Assembly (NCBI GenBank): GCA_023461135.1
Contig: JAEWNX010000180.1
Span: forward strand, 1 to 7,464
Reading direction: 5' to 3'
From: Pseudomonadota bacterium
GTDB taxonomy: Bacteria > Pseudomonadota > Alphaproteobacteria > Caulobacterales > Aquidulcibacteraceae
DNA: 7,464 nucleotides
The number at the start of each line of letters is the position of its first letter. Position 1 is the stretch's first letter. The translations under genes were made by a program, and so were the position numbers. This document shows positions 1-7,464 of the stretch, one piece after another. Under the pieces are notes generated by a model. The model saw only the letters and a list, made by a program, of their open reading frames with translations, was not told where the DNA came from and made no database searches.

Positions 1-1972
1 TGGCCACGTCCTCGGCGCGCCGCCCCGTGATTTCGACCATGTGATCGAACGCGGCCTCGAACGTCGCCAGCCCCTGCGTCAGCGAGCGCAATTCAATGAT
101 GAAATTCTGCCGCTCGGCGTGCGGCAGATACACATCGACGCGATCCCAGCCCGGCCAGCCTTCGCGGGCTTCGAAGCCGAGGATTTGCCCGTTATGGCTA
201 GAGACGGATGAATTGATTTTTGGCGTGCCGGAATTGGGCGTGTAGATCGAGAGCTTCTCGATCGGCTCCAGCACAACTGGATCGCAATCGGCCAAGGCTT
301 CGCTCATCCCGATGCGCCCCGCTTGATGAAACGAGTGCTCGCTTGAATCCACCGAATGGAATGAGCCGTCGATCAGCGTCACCTGCACATCGACCACGGG
401 AAATCCGATCGGCCCTTTCTGCATCGCGTCCTTCACGCCCGCTTCGACGGCGGGAATCCATTGCCGCGGAATGGCGCCGCCGGTGATCTTGTCGATAAAT
501 TCGAAGCCTTTGCCGCGCGGCTGCGGCTTCACCTGGATGACGCAATCGCCGAACTGGCCATGTCCGCCCGTCTGTTTCTTGTGCCGGCCGCGCTTTTCCG
601 CGCCCTTGCGGATCGTCTCCTGATACGGCGTCGAAGGCCGCGCCGTGTTCACGTCCACGCCGTAGCGCGATTTCAGCCGCTCGAGCACGGCGCGCAGATG
701 CGGTTCGCCCTGCCCCTGCAGCACGATCTCATGCGTGGTCTGGTCGTGATGCACGTTCAGGCCCGCATCTTCTTCCACCAGCTTCTGCAAGGCGCCGGAG
801 AGCCGCACGTCGTCCTTGCGGTCCTTGGTTGCGATCGCGAGCTGATAGACCGGGAAGCGCTTGGCCGGCTTCACGCGCGCCGTTTGCGCCGCACCGCCGG
901 CCGCGAGCAGATCGCCCGCCGCCACCGGATCGAGTTTGCCGATGGCGACCACATCGCCCTCACGCGCCTCCGCGACCTTCTTCGTTTGCGCGCCTTGCAC
1001 CGAGAACAGCGCGCCCGGCCGCTGCGATGAGCCATCGCTCAGCGTGAGCTGATCGCTGTCCGCGAGCTTGCCGCCGAACACGCGCGAATAGGCCAGCTTG
1101 CCCGCCTGCCCTGCGTGCGAAATCTTCATCACGTACGCGCCAGCGCCCGAAAGCCCCAGTCGCGCCGCCGCGAACCTCGGCTCCGGCGTGTCGTGCCGCA
1201 ACGCCTTCAGCAGCCGCCGCACGCCATTGCCTTGCGCCGTGCAGCCGAAGAACACCGGTGAGATCAGTCCCTCGCGCGTCTCGCGCACCAGATCGGCGAA
1301 CACCGTGTCGCGATCGGGCGTCACGTCCGAGAGCAATTGCTCCATCAACCCGTCGTCGAAATCCGCGAGCTGCTCAAGCATATGGAAGCGTGCTTCCGTC
1401 TCGCGCTCCGACATGCCCTTCGGAATATCGATGATCTTCGAGGGCTTGCCGCTCTCGTAATGATACGCGCGCTCCAGCGCGAGATCGACGTAGCCTGTGA
1501 CCTTCTCGTTGTCCCAGATCGGAATTTGCCGCGCCACCAGCGGGATGGTCGACACTGGCTGCAGCGCTTCCAGGAGGTCGCGGATGCGTCCGCGCGCCTG
1601 GTCGATCTTGTTGATGAAGATGGCGTGCGGAATCTGAAATGCTTCGACTGCCTTCAGGAAGGGCTGCAGCAGCACCGCCTTGTCCGGATCGGAATCGGCG
1701 ACCACGATGGCGAGGTCCGCGGCCGGCAGCGCGTAATCGGCGTCCGCCGTGAAATCGACGGCCCCGGGCGTGTCGATCAGCGCGTAATGATCGCCCATGA
1801 AGTCGATGGCGGTGAACGTCGTTTCGCTGGACTGGCCGGCAGCGGTCGGGACTGCGCCCGATCCGCCCGAGGCGGCCGATGCCAAGGCTTGCGTCAACGC
1901 CGTCTTGCCCGCCCCGGTCGGACCGACGACGGCGATTGCCCTCACCACATTGGCCAGTTTGCTTTCAGGCAT
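1..1972 (-). CDS. EF-G-like translational GTPase with divergent G domain (3' end cut by window edge)
   Basis: A paralogue of elongation factor G; 657 codons are visible and the C-terminus lies beyond base 1. The start ATG (1970-1972) has the Shine-Dalgarno GGGAG seven bases upstream. Domains in order: G domain (about 10-265) with P-loop GPTGAGKT (17-24), G3 DTPG (67-70), G4 NKID (121-124) and a retained G' region; domain II (about 277-358); domain III (about 373-445); domain IV (about 450-568) with the QTGGHGQFG signature (467-475) and tip sequence FHSVDSSE (538-545), close to HDVDSSE of true EF-G; domain V (570 onward) with ELRSLTQG (627-634). Three oddities are visible: the P-loop aspartate of EF-G is glycine, the RGITI switch I is absent and the P-loop to G3 spacing is about 20 residues short, and the catalytic histidine of DTPGHVDF is alanine (A71). 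Similar divergent EF-G-like proteins are known in alphaproteobacteria, so this is probably a second factor and not the housekeeping fusA. Its cellular role is unknown; ribosome binding is inferred from domains III-V. Confidence 0.9.
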   Translation of the reverse strand, partial: MPESKLANVVRAIAVVGPTGAGKTALTQALASAASGGSGAVPTAAGQSSETTFTAIDFMGDHYALIDTPGAVDFTADADYALPAADLAIVVADSDPDKAVLLQPFLKAVEAFQIPHAIFINKIDQARGRIRDLLEALQPVSTIPLVARQIPIWDNEKVTGYVDLALERAYHYESGKPSKIIDIPKGMSERETEARFHMLEQLADFDDGLMEQLLSDVTPDRDTVFADLVRETREGLISPVFFGCTAQGNGVRRLLKALRHDTPEPRFAAARLGLSGAGAYVMKISHAGQAGKLAYSRVFGGKLADSDQLTLSDGSSQRPGALFSVQGAQTKKVAEAREGDVVAIGKLDPVAAGDLLAAGGAAQTARVKPAKRFPVYQLAIATKDRKDDVRLSGALQKLVEEDAGLNVHHDQTTHEIVLQGQGEPHLRAVLERLKSRYGVDVNTARPSTPYQETIRKGAEKRGRHKKQTGGHGQFGDCVIQVKPQPRGKGFEFIDKITGGAIPRQWIPAVEAGVKDAMQKGPIGFPVVDVQVTLIDGSFHSVDSSEHSFHQAGRIGMSEALADCDPVVLEPIEKLSIYTPNSGTPKINSSVSSHNGQILGFEAREGWPGWDRVDVYLPHAERQNFIIELRSLTQGLATFEAAFDHMVEITGRRAEDVA

Positions 1973-1990
1973 GAGCGCTCTCCCTTGGTT

Positions 1991-2002
1991 CCCCTTGCGG
2001 GG
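1991..2002 (-). other. Short GNRA-type hairpin just upstream of the EF-G-like gene
   Basis: On the minus strand the leader reads CCCC-GCAA-GGGG, a 4-bp G-C stem closed by a GCAA tetraloop. It ends six bases before the AAGGGAG Shine-Dalgarno stretch of the EF-G-like gene. A stem this close to the ribosome site could influence initiation, but four base pairs in GC-rich DNA can also arise by chance. Confidence 0.35.
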
Positions 2003-2006
2003 TCCG

Positions 2007-2029
2007 GCGGCGCCCAGCGGCAGCGCCGC
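2007..2029 (-). other. Seven-bp GC hairpin in the merR / EF-G-like intergenic region
   Basis: Perfect inverted repeat GCGGCGC (2007-2013) and GCGCCGC (2023-2029) with a 9-nt loop. It lies between the merR stop and the EF-G-like start, so it could be a leader stem of the downstream gene or part of a merR terminator. No T-run follows it on the minus strand, so a classic intrinsic terminator is not supported. The remainder of the 144-bp gap shows no convincing -35/-10 pair. Confidence 0.35.
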
Positions 2030-2116
2030 TTATGGTCAGGGGAGCACTGTTTCACGGACGCAACGGCGGCTCAAGCGGCATGGGTAGGGCCCCGACTACG
2101 CGGAGTGGACCAGTCT

Positions 2117-2890
2117 TTAGCCCTCGCGCTTCTTTAGCTCCTCGAACACGCGGCCCATGAAGACCCAGCTCGTTTGCGGCGGCATTTGCGCAGCAAGGTC
2201 CGGGTCCGCCATCATCTCGCGGTTCACCGCGCCCGCCGCTTTGAATAGCGAAGGATCGCCCTGCGTGAACTCGCGGATGAGAGCTCGCGCGCGCCGGCCG
2301 ATCTCCAGCGCCGCGTCGGAAGCAGGATCGGCATTAGGCCCGAGCGCGCCGATGTCGGCGTACACCTGCGCCCATGCCGCGCTGACGCGCGCCTGATCTT
2401 CCGCTGTGAACGGACGCGCGCGCAACTGCGCCAATTGCTCCGCCGTGTAATGCGTCTGCGCTAGTTTTTCCATTTTGTCGTTCCACTTGAATTCGCTCAT
2501 GGCCGTGCTCCTGACGATGTTTCCCAGTTCGTCCGGAGAAAGACTGCGCTTTTCGGCAAGCTTGGCCCGCGCCGCGCGCACGAGTTTCAACGCTTCTTCG
2601 GCTTCGACCCGCGCGTCTTCCAGCGCCGCTTCCTGCAACGCCAACGCTGCCGCCAGATCGCCCTCGCCCTTCAGCAACTGGCCGATCCGTTTCAGCGGCA
2701 GGCCGAGTTGCTTCAACGCAAGAATGGCGGACAGGCGCTCCAGCTCCGGCTGGCGATAGATGCGCCAGCCGGCGACCGTGCGCGCGGGCTTGAGTAAGCC
2801 TTCGCGCTCGTAGACGCGCAGCGCCTTTACGCTGACGCCGAAGCGCCGAGCGACCGCCGCCGCCGTCTCCTGGAACACGCTCGCCTTCAT
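2117..2890 (-). CDS. MerR-family regulator with C-terminal TipAS ligand-binding domain
   Basis: A 257-residue transcription regulator. The N-terminal MerR DNA-binding domain (about 7-76) shows the helix-turn-helix ARRFGVSVKALRVYEREGLL and the wing GWRIYRQPELERL (41-53). A charged alanine-rich helix (about 78-115) is the expected dimerisation coiled coil. Residues about 135-252 match a TipAS-type all-helical domain (KWNDKMEKLA, then helices ending in SWVFMGRVFEELKK). In Streptomyces TipA this domain binds thiopeptide antibiotics, and family members activate promoters with over-long spacers by DNA distortion. The ligand here is unknown. The start ATG (2888-2890) is supported by GAGG nine bases upstream and by the usual MerR N-terminal length. 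The gene follows the PAP2 phosphatase by 51 bp on the same strand, so the two may share a transcript. No operator could be assigned. Confidence 0.88.
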   Translation of the reverse strand: MKASVFQETAAAVARRFGVSVKALRVYEREGLLKPARTVAGWRIYRQPELERLSAILALKQLGLPLKRIGQLLKGEGDLAAALALQEAALEDARVEAEEALKLVRAARAKLAEKRSLSPDELGNIVRSTAMSEFKWNDKMEKLAQTHYTAEQLAQLRARPFTAEDQARVSAAWAQVYADIGALGPNADPASDAALEIGRRARALIREFTQGDPSLFKAAGAVNREMMADPDLAAQMPPQTSWVFMGRVFEELKKREG

Positions 2891-2941
2891 GCAGCCTTTC
2901 CTCGAACGGCCGCTATCAGAAGGCCATCCCCAGGGTCCGGC

Positions 2942-3643
2942 TCAAGCGGCTTTTTCGCGGGCGGTCAGCAGGGTCGCGGCGAACCAGCAGAGCAGCGCCC
3001 ACGCCGCGCCGAGGCACCAGCCTGCGAGCACATCCGTCGGCCAATGCACGCCCAGATAGATGCGGCTCATGCCGATCAGCAGCGTGATCAGCACGGCGGT
3101 GGCCAGAATGTAGCCACGCGTCGTCCGCCGATCCTGCGTGCGCGCCAGCATCGCGCCAAGCGTGAGATACGTGACCGCCGACAGCATTGCGTGTCCGCTC
3201 GGGAAACTCATGCTGGTGACGTCCACGGCGTGCGCAACGAGATCTGGGCGCGGCCGCGCGAAGCCGACTTTCAAGCCTTCGCTGATCGCCGTGCCGCCCA
3301 CCGTGGCGACCAGCAGTATCAGTGCATCGAGCCACTTCTTCTGTATCAGTAGGAAGCCCACCACCAACACCGTCACCAGCGCCAGGACGCCGAAACCGCC
3401 GAGGGCGGTGATCTCAGTCACCGTGTCTTCGAACCAGCGCGGCCCGACTGGATCGGCGGGATCGGCGGTGCGCAGCGCATAGAGCAGGCCCTCGTCGAAC
3501 CAGCGCGCCTCGCCTTCGCCTTCCGTCACCTCGTCCGTGATCTCGACGAAGGCAAGCACGAGCAGCGCGATGGCGAAGAAGAACGCCAGCGGCACGATCT
3601 CCCGTCGCGCCAGCTCCATCCAGGCTCTGAGGTTCAGCGTCAC
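2942..3643 (-). CDS. PAP2-family membrane phosphatase (lipid or undecaprenyl-diphosphate phosphatase-like)
   Basis: A 233-residue integral membrane protein of the PAP2 (type 2 phosphatidic acid phosphatase) superfamily. All three signature motifs are intact: KX6RP (K125, R132, P133), PSGH (148-151) and SRX5HX3D (S193, R194, H200, D204). The two histidines and the aspartate form the known phosphohistidine active site. About six hydrophobic segments are visible (roughly 17-33, 82-100, 104-122, 152-166, 178-192, 207-227), with an acidic hydrophilic stretch after the first (36-50). Relatives dephosphorylate phosphatidate, phosphatidylglycerol phosphate or undecaprenyl diphosphate at the outer face of the inner membrane; the substrate cannot be told from sequence. 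The GTG start is preferred because GAAGGG lies seven bases upstream; an internal ATG at 3617-3619 (residue 9) is the alternative and leaves every motif intact. It is divergent from the lipoprotein gene and 51 bp upstream of merR. Confidence 0.93.
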   Translation of the reverse strand: MTLNLRAWMELARREIVPLAFFFAIALLVLAFVEITDEVTEGEGEARWFDEGLLYALRTADPADPVGPRWFEDTVTEITALGGFGVLALVTVLVVGFLLIQKKWLDALILLVATVGGTAISEGLKVGFARPRPDLVAHAVDVTSMSFPSGHAMLSAVTYLTLGAMLARTQDRRTTRGYILATAVLITLLIGMSRIYLGVHWPTDVLAGWCLGAAWALLCWFAATLLTAREKAA

Positions 3644-3781
3644 AGACGGGCCCTTCGCTCCGCTGCGTGCTCAATGCGCCTTGCAAGGAAGCCGTTCCCG
3701 CGTGGGACCCAAAACACGCGCTCACGCGTTCTCCGTCCGCCCCGCCACTCAGGCGACGCAAGACGTCAGTTGGAAAGAAAG
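3644..3781. promoter_or_regulatory. Divergent intergenic region between PAP2 and lipoprotein genes
   Basis: This 138-bp region must hold the promoters of both flanking genes because they are transcribed away from each other. It contains a perfect 10-bp palindrome CCTTGCAAGG (3679-3688) and a direct repeat of CACGCG (3715-3720 and 3723-3728), either of which might be a protein binding site. I could not assign a -35/-10 pair with confidence on either strand. Confidence 0.5.
3651..3656 (-). promoter_or_regulatory. Ribosome binding site deciding the GTG start of the PAP2 gene
   Basis: GAAGGG on the minus strand, followed by a 7-nt spacer and GTG at 3643-3641. The internal ATG eight codons later has only a poor AGCCTGG directly before it, so the GTG start is better supported. 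Confidence 0.55.
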
Positions 3782-4027
3782 ATGCGCATTTTCACCGCCC
3801 TCGCCGCCGCCGCCGTGCTGAGCCTCGCAGCTTGCGCGCGCGCGCCCGATACACGCGCCGCGGGCGAGCCTGACACCTCCCAAGAGATTGCCGAAGCCGG
3901 CGAGGCGGTTGGCGAAGCCGCTGTCGAAGTGGGCGAAGCGGCCCGCGTCGCAATCACCGACGCAGCGCAGGAGGACGATGAGAATACGGACGAGCAGCCC
4001 AGGACGGACCAGCCGTCCCAACCATAG
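3782..4027 (+). CDS. Small predicted lipoprotein with heptad-like alanine/glutamate helix
   Basis: An 81-residue protein of unknown function. It begins MRIFTALAAAAVLSLAAC, a short signal peptide (R2, then a hydrophobic core) with lipobox LAAC. Cleavage before C18 by signal peptidase II would give a mature lipoprotein of 64 residues. Residues about 36-61 form a helix with a 7-residue periodicity (EAVGEAA, VEVGEAA, then RVAITDAA), followed by a very acidic and proline-rich tail, with no positive charge apart from one arginine. There is no aspartate at +2 (it is alanine), so outer-membrane sorting is plausible. The start ATG is chosen because GGAAAG lies four bases upstream and the signal peptide begins there; the frame is open further upstream to 3674, but that extension is arginine-rich and would hide the signal. 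It resembles entericidin-like small lipoproteins only in general shape. It is the sole plus-strand gene and converges on clpB. Confidence 0.72.
   Translation: MRIFTALAAAAVLSLAACARAPDTRAAGEPDTSQEIAEAGEAVGEAAVEVGEAARVAITDAAQEDDENTDEQPRTDQPSQP
4002..4018. terminator. Hairpin between convergent lipoprotein and clpB genes (weak terminator candidate)
   Basis: Perfect 6-bp stem GGACGG / CCGTCC with loop ACCAG. It lies in the last codons of the lipoprotein gene and starts 18 bases past the clpB stop on the minus strand, so it could help end clpB transcripts. No T-run follows on either strand, so it does not meet the classic Rho-independent pattern. Confidence 0.25.
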
Positions 4028-4035
4028 ACCGCCCG

Positions 4036-6630
<2,595 letters not shown>

Positions 6631-6709
6631 GAGCGACCCTTACGGCGTCCCGCGCCGACCCCCATTGCGGCGGATCAACGTGGCATGAGTGACATTTGCG
6701 CCCCTGAAC

Positions 6710-6735
6710 TAGGTGGGGCGCCCGGGCGGCACAAG
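6710..6735 (-). promoter_or_regulatory. Candidate sigma-32 (RpoH) heat-shock promoter of clpB
   Basis: On the minus strand CCCTTG (CTTG at 6735-6732) is followed after 13 bases by CCCCACCTA (6718-6710). This is near the E. coli sigma-32 pattern CTTGAA, then CCCCATNTA, and lies about 80 bases before the clpB start. The spacing is at the short limit and the -10 has C for T in the CCCCAT block; the spacer also contains the palindrome CGCCCGGGCG. clpB is an RpoH target in many proteobacteria, which supports the reading, but the match is imperfect. Confidence 0.35.
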
Positions 6736-6772
6736 GGCGCGGATCGCCGATTTCCGCACTACAGGTCCTCCA

Positions 6773-6802
6773 CCCTTTTGAAGGGCGAAGGCTTCGCGCG
6801 AA
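6773..6802. repeat. Cluster of three short overlapping inverted repeats downstream of the small membrane protein gene
   Basis: Three symmetries lie side by side: CCCTT-TTG-AAGGG (6773-6785), GCGAAG-G-CTTCGC (6785-6797) and the 10-bp palindrome TTCGCGCGAA (6793-6802). They begin just after the stop of the 69-residue gene, so alternative stems could form at the end of the usp operon transcript. No T-run follows, so this is only a possible terminator, processing or REP-like site. Confidence 0.35.
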
Positions 6803-6805
6803 CGC

Positions 6806-7015
6806 TCAGGGGCTAGCTGCGCTCTCCGCCTGAGGCTCCTCGAGCGACGAGCGGCTGAAGCCGCCAATGTGCCAGCCGAAGAACAGCACGCCGATGATCA
6901 CGATGGCGATAATGCCGATGATGATCCGCTTGGCCAGTTTCAGCGCCACCCAAATGACGATGCCGATCAGCAGCAGCCCGAGCGCGCCGTCGAAGAGTGA
7001 CCAGTTGATGTCCAC
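6806..7015 (-). CDS. Small two-helix membrane protein of unknown function, co-operonic with usp
   Basis: A 69-residue protein with two hydrophobic segments (about 11-25 and 31-47) joined by a short basic turn KLAKR (26-30), and an acidic, serine/alanine-rich tail (58-68). By the positive-inside rule the turn would face the cytoplasm and both ends the periplasm; this is inference. I do not recognise a family. The GTG start (7013-7015) is well supported: GAGGGGG sits five bases upstream and overlaps the stop codon of the universal stress protein gene, leaving a 10-bp gap. That arrangement implies one transcript and probable translational coupling, so a role in the same stress response or in envelope protection is plausible but untested. 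Confidence 0.75.
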   Translation of the reverse strand: MDINWSLFDGALGLLLIGIVIWVALKLAKRIIIGIIAIVIIGVLFFGWHIGGFSRSSLEEPQAESAASP

Positions 7016-7020
7016 GGCTG

Positions 7021-7027
7021 CCCCCTC
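7021..7027 (-). promoter_or_regulatory. Shine-Dalgarno of the small membrane gene overlapping the usp stop
   Basis: GAGGGGG on the minus strand shares bases with the TGA stop of the universal stress gene (7028-7026) and lies five bases before the GTG start. It fixes the start of the downstream gene and suggests translational coupling. Confidence 0.65.
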
Positions 7028-7464
7028 AGTGCGCCATTAGCAATGGAACGTCGGCCGCGCGCAGAAGTTCGCGCGTCGCGCCGCCGAACACGAGTTCGCG
7101 CAAGCGCGAATGCGCATAACCGCCCATTACGACAAGATCTGCGCCGAGCGTCTTGGCCTCTTCCAAAATCGCCAGCGAGGCCGAGCGGCCCATACTGTCG
7201 ACGTTCCGCACCTCCGCCGGCAAACCGCGGCGCGAAAGGTGCCCAGCAATGTTAGCGCCAGGTTGATCGCCATGGCCGAACATCTTCGGCTTTGCGTCCA
7301 CCGTCAGCACCGTCACCGCTTCCGCGAACTCGAGCAGATCGTCCGCCTCCGAAAGCGCGCGCGTCGCTTCGCGGCTGGCGTCCCATGCCACGACGACGCG
7401 CTTGCCGATGCCGGTCCCGTTCCAGCCCGGCGGCGCGATCAGCGCGGGCCGCTCGGAATGGAAC
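7026..7464 (-). CDS. Universal stress protein, C-terminal UspA domain (5' end beyond window)
   Basis: The last 145 codons of a universal stress protein are visible. The frame is open to the right edge, so the true start lies outside. The visible part begins with the tail of a first Usp domain and linker (RPALIAPPG), then a UspA domain opening GKRVVVAWDASREATRAL, where the aspartate after the first strand is the usual nucleotide-contact position. Near the C-terminus GGYAHSRLRELVFGGATREL matches the G2XG9XG(S/T) ATP-binding loop in general form, ending in a short strand VPLLMAH. This pattern is typical of tandem-Usp proteins of about 270-280 residues in alphaproteobacteria, which are cytoplasmic and associated with starvation, oxygen limitation and oxidative stress. 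A GTG at 7391-7389 is inside the conserved first strand and is not the start. The gene leads an operon with the small membrane protein. Confidence 0.9.
   Translation of the reverse strand, partial: FHSERPALIAPPGWNGTGIGKRVVVAWDASREATRALSEADDLLEFAEAVTVLTVDAKPKMFGHGDQPGANIAGHLSRRGLPAEVRNVDSMGRSASLAILEEAKTLGADLVVMGGYAHSRLRELVFGGATRELLRAADVPLLMAH

Noticed and set aside
461..2137. Plus-strand open frames (461-1030 and 1337-2137) opposite the EF-G-like gene
   Set aside because: The minus-strand frame encodes all EF-G domains without a break, so these are complementary-strand artefacts rich in arginine.
2916..3335. Second minus-strand frame of 139 codons inside the PAP2 gene
   Set aside because: It overlaps the PAP2 motifs in another frame and has an arginine- and histidine-rich composition typical of a shifted reading of GC-rich coding DNA.
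3715..3728. CACGCG direct repeat as an operator
   Set aside because: Six-base repeats of CG-rich sequence are frequent here by chance; noted only as part of the intergenic description.
3674..3781. N-terminal extension of the small lipoprotein
   Set aside because: The extension is basic, lacks a clear ribosome site at its start and would bury the signal peptide; the ATG at 3782 has a Shine-Dalgarno and places the lipobox correctly.
7389..7391. GTG as the start of a single-domain universal stress protein
   Set aside because: The frame continues upstream with a conserved strand (GKRVV) and linker (RPALIAPPG), so this codon is an internal valine.

Overview
The window is high-GC DNA with dense, mostly minus-strand genes that use ATG and GTG starts. 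The wording of ClpB, the tandem universal stress protein, and especially the divergent EF-G-like protein points to an alphaproteobacterium, perhaps near Caulobacterales/Hyphomonadales. That placement is inferred from remembered family features, not from a search. No tRNA, rRNA, CRISPR array, insertion sequence or prophage gene is visible. The window looks like an ordinary chromosomal region of core and stress genes.

Layout from left to right. An EF-G-like translational GTPase (minus, C-terminus cut off by the left edge) occupies 1-1972, preceded by a 144-bp leader with two hairpins. Upstream of it lie a MerR-type regulator with a TipAS ligand domain (2117-2890, minus) and a six-helix PAP2 membrane phosphatase (2942-3643, minus, GTG start), 51 bp apart and possibly co-transcribed. 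A 138-bp divergent region separates PAP2 from the only plus-strand gene, a small lipoprotein (3782-4027). That gene runs head-on into clpB (4036-6630, minus) with 8 bp between the stop codons. After a 175-bp gap, which holds a heat-shock-like promoter candidate and a cluster of inverted repeats, come a 69-residue two-helix membrane protein (6806-7015, minus) and the C-terminal part of a tandem-domain universal stress protein (7026-7464, minus, running off the right edge).

How the genes fit together. The right half has a stress theme: the Usp gene and the small membrane protein are almost certainly one operon (10-bp gap, with the Shine-Dalgarno overlapping the usp stop), followed by the ClpB disaggregase, which probably has its own heat-inducible promoter. 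The left half combines envelope lipid phosphatase, ligand-sensing regulation and translation, with no obvious shared pathway. The most unusual protein is the EF-G-like factor. It keeps domains II-V, including the domain IV tip, but its G domain has a shortened switch I and lacks the catalytic histidine of the DTPGH motif. I saw no clearly new biological system. The regulatory and structural points are listed with modest interest scores.
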